Source: Spongospora subterranea (Eukaryota > Endomyxa > Phytomyxea > Plasmodiophorida > Plasmodiophoridae). From it: a stretch of 64,000 bases of DNA. Position 1 is the stretch's first letter. Every line of letters begins with the position of its first letter. The stretch spans positions 67,117 through 131,116 of the forward strand of contig OUQQ01000002.1 of assembly GCA_900404475.1 (NCBI GenBank). The letters run 5' to 3'. Positions 23,286 to 39,300 of the stretch are shown in pieces. The position numbers were made by a program, and so were the translations under genes. The notes under the pieces are model-generated. The model did not search any database, was not told the DNA's origin, and worked only from the letters and a program-made list of their open reading frames with translations.

Positions 23286-23996
23286 ATGAGTTCCCGAAGT
23301 CCCCTTGATGGGTTGAGGTCGAATGATATTGAGAAGCTTGCTGTGCGAGCTATCAAAGTCGACACCAGCGAGATTGCACTTGCTATATCCGCTGGCTACA
23401 ACGATGATCTTTTCCCCGATCTTCACCTTGACTCCGAGTCTGGAGGCGAGCCAGCATCATTCAAAATATGCACCGGGGGCAATCTGGCAAGACTCCCTGA
23501 TAAAGATTCTGTTCATAATCTCGCATTCTGTGAGGATGCAGAAATACTTGACGATGGGGACTTATCAACTGACCTTTCTCTCAACGGCGGAAGAGGAATA
23601 CATATGCATCCCCTTCATTGCGAAATGAACATCATAACCAAACAAATTCAGGATCCGTTGTGTTTCCAAGAAGAGCCACCCAAGAGGGCGAACTCATTTG
23701 ATGAAACGGCATTGCAGACCGAAATGCTTTTGGAAAGTTCGCCTTCTTCTGAACCCAAAAGGAAGCGAAGGCCAAGGAGATGCCAAAACCGGATTGTGAT
23801 TGAAGGCAAAACTATTATATGTGGACTGGTGGATTGTCCTGGCAGAGGTGGACAAAAATTTTGCAAGAGCTTCGTTGCTGAGGCTAAGCAACGACAAGGC
23901 GACGATTCGAAATTATCAACGTTAGCTACGCTAGTGCGTCCTCCTGCGCACGACAATGAGATTGCCGCCATGGAAGCACTTCAAAATCTCATATAA
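23286..23996 (+). CDS. Unknown protein with Cys-rich C-terminal module (paralogue A)
   Basis: A 236-residue protein from the Met at 23286 (MSSRSPLDGLRSNDIEKLAV). The frame is open further upstream to 23091, but that part is probably leader or intron. The N-terminal half is acidic and unrecognised. The C-terminal half has a basic stretch (SEPKRKRRPRRCQNRI) and then ICGLVDCPGRGGQKFCKSF. This gives a C-x12-C-x4-C-x8-C spacing suggestive of a zinc knuckle. The last residues are AAMEALQNLI. The same module and ending occur in the opposite-strand gene at 24652-25983 (GEPKRKRRPRRCQNRI, ICGLIDCPGRGGQKFCKNF, EALQNMI). The two are paralogues. A nuclear, nucleic-acid-binding role is plausible from the basic plus Cys pattern, but that is inference only. 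Confidence 0.7.
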   Translation: MSSRSPLDGLRSNDIEKLAVRAIKVDTSEIALAISAGYNDDLFPDLHLDSESGGEPASFKICTGGNLARLPDKDSVHNLAFCEDAEILDDGDLSTDLSLNGGRGIHMHPLHCEMNIITKQIQDPLCFQEEPPKRANSFDETALQTEMLLESSPSSEPKRKRRPRRCQNRIVIEGKTIICGLVDCPGRGGQKFCKSFVAEAKQRQGDDSKLSTLATLVRPPAHDNEIAAMEALQNLI

Positions 23997-24050
23997 AACA
24001 CAATGGAGATGTACTTGGAGTTTCTTTTATAAAAACAGTAAAGACTCGAA

Positions 24051-24530
24051 CTACAATGTCGGTGTTGGAGAAGACGTAGGCGATATGGTTGGCCCTCTGC
24101 TTGACATGTAATGTGCAGTTAGATGAGTTTGGGCAGTTCTCACCTCGAACAGGAGCCGGTCCAGCTTGTGTTTGACCAGGGTTTTATGTTCGTTTACAGA
24201 TTCGACCACGGTATTCGTGTCCTGAAATCGCTGCTTGAAATTGTGTAGCGACCATAACATTTTCAGTTCGGATATAACGCTTGATAATGATTCAGCGGCC
24301 TGAACCATTCCTGCTCATGCTATCCGATCAGATTCATGGCGCAACGATGTCAACTCGTAACACTAACGCTGAGCATGGACGGCGGTTTCCGTCCGCTGGA
24401 CGTTGTTGGCCAGGCCGAAGCTCGGCGAGTCCGATGTGGCTACGGGCGAGGCGACGGCGGCAAGTAGACGAGACCCCTCGATCAGCAGTAGATCACAAGA
24501 ATCGCTGACACTCCCTAACCTGCCATCCAT
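24051..24530 (-). CDS. MED22: Mediator subunit 22 (MED22/SRB6)-like
   Basis: Two exons, about 24530-24368 and 24310-24051, join in phase (HAQ-R-MVQAAESL). MED22 is a Mediator head subunit, a small helical protein. The order fits: an N-terminal helix (GRLGSVSDSCDLLLIEGSRL), a linker, then the conserved helical pair MVQAAESLSSVISELKMLWS and HNFKQRFQDTNTVVESVNEH. A third stretch is KTLVKHKLDRLLFEV. The last part may instead be spliced at GTGAGAAC after LLFE, which changes the final ~35 residues. An upstream in-frame Met at 24569 exists. The gene lies between the two Cys-module paralogues. Confidence 0.65.
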
Positions 24531-24651
24531 TTCGACACCGCCTCCCCGGCCGTGTGTAATCACTATCATTGAAAGGTCCTGGAATTATCCGTCGTATAAT
24601 CACCACCCGCTTCGTTCGTTAAAAACAGTTTTAATAGCGTTAGAACGTCGT

Positions 24652-25983
24652 TTATATCATGTTTTGGAGAGCTTCCATGGCAACCAGTTCGCTTTCCCGA
24701 ACGGGCCTCACAGGTCTTACGGCTGTCACAAGCGTTGATAACTTCGACATTCCCGACTCGATGTCGTCACTTTGTTGCTGCTCTTTCCAGACGACTCCCG
24801 AGAAGTTTTTGCAGAATTTCTGCCCTCCTCTTCCCGGACAGTCTATTAATCCACAAATGACCACTTCATCATTAACTAAGATCCGGTTCTGGCATCGTCT
24901 TGGTCTTCGCTTGCGTTTCGGCTCTCCCGATTGTCCAGATGTTTCAGTGGCCGATTGCTGATTAACTTCCATTGGCGTCGAGATCGCCAACTCGATATCC
25001 TCAGAATTGACGCGAATCGCGGGGACGGCTGTTGATGAGCCTGTCGGTGCCCGTTCGCGCTGCACTTCATGACATTGGTCGCACGACGAGAACCCTGGAC
25101 AACCGGATTGAGCGCAAAGGGACGGCAAAGACGAATACGCGGCGATCGGCCTGGCTTCGGTGGCAGCAACTACAACTGTCTTCGTCCATAATGCATCAGT
25201 TAATACTGAATTATTGCCAACGCAGAAAGGTAATAAATACTGGGGGGGCGGGACGAATCCACCATATCCTTCACGATCGTCAAACGATGAGAAGAACTTG
25301 AAATCGGTTGCGTTGCCCATGTCGGAACAGCATCCACCTTGAATAGCTTGAGCTGCACATGCCTCGAACGCCGCTCTCCTTTCTGAATACTTCGCCATGT
25401 TTGTGTCGGTGATGACGCTGTGGATCTGGTCGATGGAGAGATTGGCGCGTCCACAGGCTCGGATGAGATCGACCAGATCGCGAGAAACCCCGCCCTGATT
25501 AGATGCATCCATGACCGCAGGGAAACACGCCTGAATGTCGCTTGGAAACCCGTTTAGAACCTGGGCGTCGCACGGGGAGAAGGTGGCGTTGTTGCCGGTG
25601 ATACGATCCCCATCCAGACTCGTCTGTGCAGTTCGTTCGCATCGTTTGCAGACGTATTGTTTGGCCAATATAAAGGCGACGGTCGATATGTCAACGATTC
25701 GACGGAATACCCAGCCGACCTCTCGTATATCGATATTGGAACAGTTGGGGCATTTCATCTCGACCGAATCGCACAGGATCTGAGGAACCCACACGAACAC
25801 CTTTGGGTGGTAGAACCGGTCTGGCGCTATAATCCCGTCCTCAAACGTTGGCAATATATTCGGGGTCAATATGCATTTGCTCCTGTCGAATGATTTGGCC
25901 TGAAGGCTTTCGGCCACATCCTTGGCGATTACCGCTAAATGAGCCGCAATCACGCCGGACGGCGCCCACGTCCCCATATTCAC
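24652..25983 (-). CDS. Unknown protein with transposase-associated-like Cys domain and shared Cys module (paralogue B)
   Basis: Single-exon, 443 residues. The N-terminal domain (about residues 50-190) reads FYHPKVFVWVPQIL, EMKCPNCSNIDIREVGWVFR, FILAKQYVCKRCERTAQTSL and VLNGFPSDIQACFPAVMDAS. This CPxC...GW...YVCKRC...FP pattern resembles the zinc-binding domain that accompanies some fungal transposon ORFs. That assignment is from memory of the pattern and unconfirmed. A Cys-rich middle follows, then the acidic EDIELAISTPME segment and the module shared with the gene at 23286-23996: GEPKRKRRPRRCQNRI, ICGLIDCPGRGGQKFCKNF, ending EALQNMI. It is the longer of the pair and may be a domesticated element-derived protein. 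Confidence 0.7.
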   Translation of the reverse strand: MNMGTWAPSGVIAAHLAVIAKDVAESLQAKSFDRSKCILTPNILPTFEDGIIAPDRFYHPKVFVWVPQILCDSVEMKCPNCSNIDIREVGWVFRRIVDISTVAFILAKQYVCKRCERTAQTSLDGDRITGNNATFSPCDAQVLNGFPSDIQACFPAVMDASNQGGVSRDLVDLIRACGRANLSIDQIHSVITDTNMAKYSERRAAFEACAAQAIQGGCCSDMGNATDFKFFSSFDDREGYGGFVPPPQYLLPFCVGNNSVLTDALWTKTVVVAATEARPIAAYSSLPSLCAQSGCPGFSSCDQCHEVQRERAPTGSSTAVPAIRVNSEDIELAISTPMEVNQQSATETSGQSGEPKRKRRPRRCQNRILVNDEVVICGLIDCPGRGGQKFCKNFSGVVWKEQQQSDDIESGMSKLSTLVTAVRPVRPVRESELVAMEALQNMI

Positions 25984-26980
25984 TTATGGGCCCGTGCAAT
26001 TCAACTTTTTAATAAAACCAGATTCAAATCCAATAATGGACAATAATAACAATATGTCCCGACAACAGGTGGATATCGCGGATACGGGAGTTAGGTGAAC
26101 GAGCTGGCGTGAATCATTGATTTCGCCAGTTGAGCGGAAAAAGACGATGTGTCAACACAGGCGGGTTCTAAGGGTAAAGTCGCAATCCAACTGTGATGGA
26201 AAATCACGCCTGTAGATTTATAGATAACTTCTGGTGATAAGTCTCCTAAAAATCGTCATCCGTTCGAAAGTACCGCTGATTATCACCACCGCACATTCAT
26301 AAGTTTTAAGCCAATCGCATCCGGTTTCAGAACAATTCCTGAAAGAATTTGCGAATCGTTTTCAGCCCAACCGCAATTTCAACCGATGACTTGTCAGTAT
26401 CGCACTGACAAACGCTAAGGGGACAGCGCCCTGCGAAACCAAACCAGCGCCGCCTATAATCCATCCGAAACATGAATGAGACCAAGTAGATCCCAGGATC
26501 TATGAGAAGGCAATGGTCATATTCAACGGGCCGAAATGACTTGTTGAGCGGGGCCTGGTTCTAATGGTCGTGGATTGAGTGAGGTCCTATACTGCGATGT
26601 TATAGCAATACATAACGGTCAAATCACATAAGTAGCGCCATAATCTCCTGGATGATGGCACAATATTGAACCCGTCAATCCTAAATCAGTAACCATGTTG
26701 CTACAAATGGTCCTGTTTGTTCTACTCTGAATTACAATCCAGCCTATTGTCGGTCCTGTTCCATGATGTCAATCAACAAACTATAACGGAATACAAAACG
26801 AGTTCAGATGAATGAGACTATAGTCAAAAATGACAGTTCTTGTGGGCGACCCCAATCATATCATATGATTGAGGGTGAAGCGGTTTGCGATAACGGTTGG
26901 TGATTATCGGGGTGATCGCCCTGACCAATGACCGGTGATGGCGCCACGCCATACGGTGTCCCGGACGGAGTCCGCAGCAC
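25984..26980. other. 1-kb divergent intergenic region
   Basis: Between paralogue B (minus) and RPC1 (plus). It is AT-rich with scattered short repeats. I see no gene, tRNA-like structure or mobile-element terminus. It presumably holds both promoters. Confidence 0.4.
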
Positions 26981-32326
<5,346 letters not shown>

Positions 32327-32533
32327 CCTCAATATTCAATCAATATATCTACAAAAATGTTGTGTCGATATTGCGCTTCATTGTCTGACCTGATTTTTTC
32401 GACATATAGACCACCCATATTGCCATAGATTACGTGATTGTGGCCGTCTCGGTGACCCGATTGGTAATATTTGTCGATGGTTAGGGATGAAGAAGTCAAT
32501 CATTATCTGGGTGATTGGACGAAGATTGTCTGA

Positions 32534-35500
32534 ATGGCGTCTTCCAATAACCCTTCTCCACGCTATATATCTCGTCGTAACATATATCCTAACTGGTTCC
32601 AGTAACGCCTCTCATGTGACAACCCATAACAATCAACCGTGTGGCGTCGAGTCGTCACTCGCCCATCCCTGGTTGAACAGGTATACCCGGCCTCTCACGC
32701 TTGTTTTCGTGTAACCGAACCGATCCCAATGTCGTTAACGGACAATGACATGTGGTGTACAAATACCGTAATGAGCCTATCAGATTCACAATGGATGATT
32801 ATATAGAGGAGCAGTTCAGATCACGCCTGGATGCGGCATTGGTTCATATCCACACCGTATTGGGGAACGAGAGACGTTTAGTCCTAGCTCAGGATGTGCC
32901 ACATAAATATGACGATAAATACGGACTGGCTGAAGTGGCTACCAGAGCTGCCATTATGTCTCAGATGACCGTCTTCGAGCACTTAGGTCTTAATCAAACG
33001 CATGCAGACGTTGTCCAACAATGGACAGAACAGAATCGGCCTATCGGTGTCAGGTTTGAATCTTCTGAGAAGCGTACATTTGTTCGGGAAGATTCTAGGA
33101 CCGTTGAATCCCCAGAAATTCGGACAACAACAAGTTCCTCATTATTCGGCCAGTCAACAACGTAAGGCTATTCTTTTCAATTTTTATACACGCGTCATTT
33201 ACACGCGTCGTTTAGGTCTCACAAGATTGTCAAAACCGTTACTGACTACGTCAGCAACATTGAGTTTTCGTACAAAATGACGATATTTCAGAGGCCAGAT
33301 ATTGATCAAGGTATCATTCTGCAGCAGCACGTTGTTAGCTTTGAAAAGAAAATGACCGAAAAAGTGGTCGATTCACCTGTTACTCGTATTATCACTGATA
33401 CGGAAGTCACCAATCTAATGCTGCACCATGCAAAAAGGTTTGTCATTGATCGCAGTGATAAGAACTGTCGGACTCCAAGGCGAAATACTCAGATTAAACA
33501 GTTTATACGTCAATTGAAGGAGCTGAAGGTTTTTTTCGATGAAGTAATAGATCGGATTAATCAATTCTTCAACAAGTTCGTGGTATCTGTGCCGCCATAT
33601 GAACGAGACGCTTTAGTTCCCGATCTTGGTTTTATTCCAGTTTTTCCTTTTTTCAATCACAGTGGCGTTGTCCAGCTATCTTCGGAGGACTTGGCTGCAT
33701 TCAAAACAGAGCTTCAAAGGACATTCGCTGAGCATCTGTCCAAGGTTGACCGTTCGATCCCTGTCACGTCGAACATTTATAGGAGCAGTGAAGTTAAGTT
33801 GATTACCCTGCTGGATCATGGGCGTAAAATTATTTCAGCGTATTATGACACCATTCGCTATCTAGAGCAAATGCTTTACAGACAGCTAGGGGAGGCAATT
33901 GGCAGAATAATCACTCCCGCTGATCTGACGAACTTCATGACCGTTCACTACCGGAAGCTCTNGGCGTTGTCCAGCTATCTTCGGAGGACTTGGCTGCATT
34001 CAAAACAGGGCTTCAAAGGACATTCGCTGAGCATCTGTCCAAGGTTGACCGTTCGATCCCTGTCACGTCGAACATTTATAGGAGCAGTGAAGTTAAGTTG
34101 ATTACCCTGCTGGATTATGGGCGTAAAATTATTTCAGCGTATTATGACACCATTCGCTATCTAGAGCAAATGCTTTACAGACAGCTAGGGGAGGCAATTG
34201 GCAGAATAATCACTCCCGCTGATCTGACGAACTTCATGACCGTTCACTACCGGAAGCTCTTTCGTGATCAGTATACCCCACAACCATTTTGCTACTCAGT
34301 TCGTAAGCCGGAGCACTCGTCAGAGGGAACGATCACCATTGAATCATCCTCTCAAAACCCCATATATTCTGGAGTTCGTTTTATATCTCCAGCAATGTCC
34401 TATCCGATTCAAATGCCGATCAGTGCTGCTGTCAAAGTAGACTTTGGAGGAGAGAGGTATATCCATACCTGTCTCTTTACCCAGTTTGCCGATGACGCGG
34501 GCTTGCATCTCAATTTCATCTCTCGATCTGCTCAGTTCAGTAGCTTTATAGTTGTGATCGGCAATATGGTTTCCGCACGAGTTTTTCAACCAAAAGCTGC
34601 CATAATTGTACAGAATAAGGATGAGGTTGTTATTCCACTTTTATCAGAACAGATACCATCTGCGAAGGAATTCAGAGACGCAATCGAATCTCTTTCCCCT
34701 GAGCAGCAACGATTCGCTAAAGCGATGCGTTCCATGCAGCTTGAAAATTCGCTTATCGGTGTGGCAATCATTCAAATTAAGCCTCAACTTGAAAAATTGC
34801 TCAACATCCCCGTTAACAGCCTGACAAAGGAAATACAATTGACTCAAGATTTAACGGAACTGTTAATCAAATACCAAATACCAAGTGATTTACTTTCCTT
34901 TGATGGAGATGGGGCAGCCGGCGCCTCGGTGAAAATCGATGCCGTTAAAGGTTTCGTTAAGAACATGCAAAACATGATCCAACAATGTCGAGATAAACAA
35001 CTTACAGAAGCTCAGGAAGAAGCGGAACTTCGATTGGCTTCATCTCTCGAAACAGTTTTTCCTCCTTCAGTGCCGCCCCCATCGTTTTTTCCACAAGTTA
35101 TGTCTATGTCCCTTCCTCAAACGTCTGGGGTTCCATGTAGCGCTTCAGTTCCCAATCGATCATTTGCCCCGATGTCTGGTGCATCGCGGGTCCAAGTCCA
35201 GACTGCTGTCGTACAGGAGCCGCAACGTATTGCAGCAGAATCGGCTTCAATTCAGCAAGCTCCTGTGGAAGAGTCTTTTGGCGGGCAACGAGAGGCTCCC
35301 TCTTCATCCCAGCAGGATTCAATTCCCATGCAAACAGGGAACGTTGGCGAAATTCAGGCTCTCTCCTCAAATTCTATCACGAATGACTTCACACTAATTC
35401 CATCCATATTAGATCGCCAGTTCAACAAGTTGGACGTTGACGGTGCAGTTCGCCCCATAATTTTCACTCCGGGTTCAAAATGGACTCGAAATAGGCAGAA

Positions 35501-35855
35501 GACATTGCTTTCTAAGCCGGTTAAAGAGACCATGGATTTAGATATGCAGCGAACTGAAAAGAACATGGCGTTCGATTTGTTAGACGTGATCTCACGTTCC
35601 GGAACGTTGCCACTTGAGCAGGCATCACTGCATGTTCTTATAGCCGCCACCCACTGCTTTGAGAAATCTCTGATCAAAACTATTACCCACAGCAACATTA
35701 ATCCAATTGAAAAGATTGAACAATCTTTGTTGATTATGTCTTCTACTGTTCAAGATGTTGGCGTCATAGACTTGATCAAACCTGAACAATCGCAACGTCT
35801 TCAATTGAATTCTCCCGTTTTATTTCCTAATGCAGCGAATCAAATTATGCAGTAA
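32534..35855 (+). CDS. Large conserved protein of unknown function, disrupted by assembly duplication
   Basis: The segment from 32752 to 33164 (YKYRNEPIRFTMDDYIEEQF; LVLAQDVPHKYDDKYGLAEV) splices in phase to 33222 onward (TSHKIVKTVTDYVSNIEFSY). The main part runs through 34261-35855: SGVRFISPAMSYPIQMPISA, GLHLNFISRSAQFSSFIVVI, SPEQQRFAKAMRSMQLENSL, then IIQIKPQLEKLLNI and a Gln/Ser/Pro-rich C-terminal half. I recall similar blocks in uncharacterised proteins of several microbial eukaryotes but cannot name a domain. A 298-nt stretch is repeated across the N at 33962, so the gene should contain only one copy. Near 32752 a stop precedes the frame with no acceptor, while the upstream frame (TEPIPMSLTDNDMW) would join if one G were added. 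The 5' end is therefore uncertain; 32534 is the nearest plausible ATG. Confidence 0.6.
33664..33961 (+). repeat. Direct duplication, copy 1 (flanks N at 33962)
   Basis: 298 nt, repeated at 33963-34260 with two mismatches that I can see (acagagcttc/acagggcttc and ggatcatggg/ggattatggg). The single N between the copies and the coding content suggest overlapping contig ends or two haplotypes joined without merging. Confidence 0.9.
33963..34260 (+). repeat. Direct duplication, copy 2
   Basis: Second copy of 33664-33961. Its right end continues directly into the rest of the coding frame (RDQYTPQPF), whereas copy 1 ends at the N. Confidence 0.9.
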
Positions 35856-36349
35856 AAAACTGGTTAAATGAGCGTAATAAGAACAAAATCAATGGTTGAA
35901 AAGATAATGATTTTGTCGATACCTAAAAAATACATCAAAAAATAAGACTAGAGCTGTCGATTATGAACCTGAGCCTTTCTCTGTGGACACGACTTCTCGT
36001 CTTTCAACTGCGACGGCCACTGAGGGAATAAAAATTGACAATTTTGAACCCCTTAAAGGCATTTGACTCTTGCAATGTGGTTTCATATATCCGAGAGCGG
36101 TCTCTGAGTCTGACCACAATCAACCATAAAAAACTCATGAAACATTTATTGGTGTTGTGAGCCACGGATTATAAGGAGCCATAACTGGTAACCGAACCCG
36201 TGTGGTCCACCACAGGCCCTATCAGTCAGGACCAAGTGCAGTTTCATCCCATCCATCATCATTTATCATTGGTGATTGGATGCACTTGATCGCCGTCACC
36301 AAAGCCGTTGCGTAGCTGATCGGTGCGCTGCCTAAATCGCAACGACATC
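35856..36349. other. Intergenic, unknown protein / GCN2
   Basis: About 490 nt, AT-rich at first and more mixed near 36200. No gene is supported. It presumably includes the terminator of the upstream gene and the GCN2 promoter. Confidence 0.4.
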
Positions 36350-39300
36350 ATGAGGAATAAGCGGGGAGCTCGCCAGCGAGAAAAAGTCAGTGATATGGAA
36401 CTAGCGCGGCGATTGCGGGTTACAGAGGAGCAAGAAACGGAGATTGAGGCACTTCAAGCAATTTTCGCGGGGCTTGTCAATGTTGACTGCGACGATGTTG
36501 ACGTTGACCATGATTTTCCTCGTGCATTCTCTATCACTGTTGTTCCTCATCCAGCCGTTCCGGAGAGCAATCATTCCTTCGTGGAACTGGTCGTCCGGTA
36601 AGAAAAAATTGTTATGCCCATACATTGCTTTTCATTTGGCTCTACTATGTAGGCTAAGTCGCGAATACCCGGTCGTTGTTCCCCATTTAATATTTCGCTC
36701 CTCAAAAGGGCTATCGAAATCCGAACTAGACAATCTAATGGACCGCATTTGCGTTCAAGCAACTCGACTCTTGAATGAGCCGATGATATACGAAATTGTT
36801 ACCCTAATTCAAGAAGAGTTGAGGCTCCACAATCAACCGGAAACGAGTTAGTTATGAATACCTTTTTTTTGTCCACGCTGAATCTTTTAACGATAGGTCT
36901 TCACGAAGAGATGGTTCAAAAACAGAAACAAGAATCCGAAATCATTGCCGAAACTGAAAAGCAGAGAGAAGCGCAGAAAGTGCGACTTCAGCAGGAATCT
37001 AATGATAAACTCGCAAAGATTAAAGCAACTGAAACGCTAACTTCAGAAGCTGAGCAAGAATTACGAATGCAATGGCTACAATCCAAATCACCTATATGCC
37101 CTCCTGATCCCTTAGCTCCCGAGAAATTGACCGTCAGCGATCATTGCTTTTGACTCTCTGTTTTTATGTTGATAATATGATAACAGGAAACACTGCATAC
37201 GGTTCAGATGTTACTGGCGCATTTGTTAAATGTACATTTCAATGATTCTGGTCTTTCAGCTCTTGTAGAATCGGGTCTTATTCCTAGCTCGATCGCTTCA
37301 TTGTCTGCCTCTGAACTGTCTGCAAATATCGCCGAAGTTTCTTCGAAGCTGCACCTTTGGCTCCCTAAAGTGTCTCCAAAATCATCACTGCCTTCAATTG
37401 AAAAACAAGCGTCCGCACTTCCATCGGAAACTCATGCTTCTCGATCACGATATCAGACTGATTTTATCGAGATGCAGTCACTTGGTCAAGGAAGTTTCGG
37501 TACCTTTGGTAAAACCATCGAAAGATGTGCAGCTGATGGTCCGTCTTCCCATAGGACGAGTAACGAAAGTGCAGAATCGCCTTGACGGCCTGTACTATGC
37601 CATGAAAGTATGTCATTGCCTCGCAACTTTCCTCGCCGCTATCTGAACAAATTTTTGAGATTATCAACATGCGGATGAGAACAGAAGGTGATTTTCGTCG
37701 GATTCTTCGTGAAGTTACTGCTCTCTCAAGACTCTCTCATCCATATGTTCTTCGATATTACCAGGGTTAGTTTTTCCTTTTTTCACATCCGCTCATCTGA
37801 TTTCAACATTTTTTTTACAGCGTTCATCGAGGTAGCAGAATCATTCAACAATCTTCTTGTCATAATGTCAAATATATAGTGTGTAAGCGATGAGGCTATA
37901 GTTGGTCAACTCTACACTAAAAACGGATCTGGCAACGAGTGGGACGGGAAATTTGAGGATGTCACAAGAGGCTCCCTTGATTGGTCGCTCTCGCTTCATT
38001 CCGATTCACTTTACTTGGACGGAGGTCCATTCCAGCTAGAAATGAGTGAGCAGCCAAACGGACTTGCCCCTAAGTATGAGATTTCGATATACTATTTGTT
38101 TTGAAACGCCTCAATATTTTTTTAGACAAAAAAACACATACGAGCTGTTTATTCAAGTCAGTTTGGTGTCGGATGTTCTCAAATTTACGTTGTAAGCTTT
38201 GATTTTGCAGACAGAGTTTTGCGCCCAAACTCTTAGAGAAACAATCTTAAGCGAGGCAAGGCAAATTGATCCTGACCAAAATTGGAGGAGATTTCGCCAA
38301 ATTTTGGAAGGCCTTGCCCACATTCACAGTCAGGGCATTTGTCATAGGTACGCAATCAATCATGTTCGTTATCATTATCTCATCCATTACTCAGAGACCT
38401 CAAACCTGGCAACATTTTCGTACATCCCTGTGGGGATGTAAGTTGATAAAACTGGTTTAAATATGCCCAAGTTCAAATTTTATTTAGGTTAGAATTGGGG
38501 ATCTTGGCCTGGCCACACATTTCCAGATTACAGAATCGATTCAAACACTGAATTCGCCGTCATTATCACCCAACGAAGACGGGCGATTGATCGACCATAC
38601 GACAGCTATTGGAACAATGCTTTATATCGGTAAGAACTATCTTAATCGATTCTGGGTTCGTCGATCTGATTCACATCGTTGATGAAGCACCTGAGATGCT
38701 TCAGACAGGCTCCGGCAATCAGCGTTATGATTCCAAAGTTGACAGTATGTGAACTATCTCTCCAACTATAACGTTAGAAGCTCATGCTGCTTATCAGTGT
38801 ATTCATTGGCTATTGTACTCTTCGAAATGTGGTACCCTTTCCATACAGCCCATGAACGAGTCGCAGTTCTGCAAAACCTTCGAAATCGATCGGGCACGGT
38901 TCATTACCCAATGCACCAAAGATCTTACTCATATTTATAATCAGGACCAATTTTCCCCGACGGTTTTCAGGATGCTCATCCCCGGCAGTCGCAGATAATT
39001 GTCTGGTTGTTGCAGGTTTGATTATGTGCTTATTCTATGAATCTCTGGCTAAATTTTATTAGCTGGACCCTGAGAGGCGCCCCAGTGCTCTCGAACTGTT
39101 ACAAAGTAATTTGCTCCCTCCAAAACTGGAAGATGAATACATGAAAGACGCCCTCAGGTTCCGGATGATAGTATTTTATGGAATTTTTTGCTTACATGAT
39201 GCAGGACTATCTCGAATCCAAACACCCCTTTCTACCATCGCCTTCTTTCGGAACTTTTCAATTCGCAACGACCAATGCCCACCGATTCTGCTCCAGTTGC

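Noticed and set aside
33664..34260. True tandem exon duplication in the conserved unknown protein
   Set aside because: A single N separates nearly identical copies and the frame breaks at the N; an assembly artefact explains this better.
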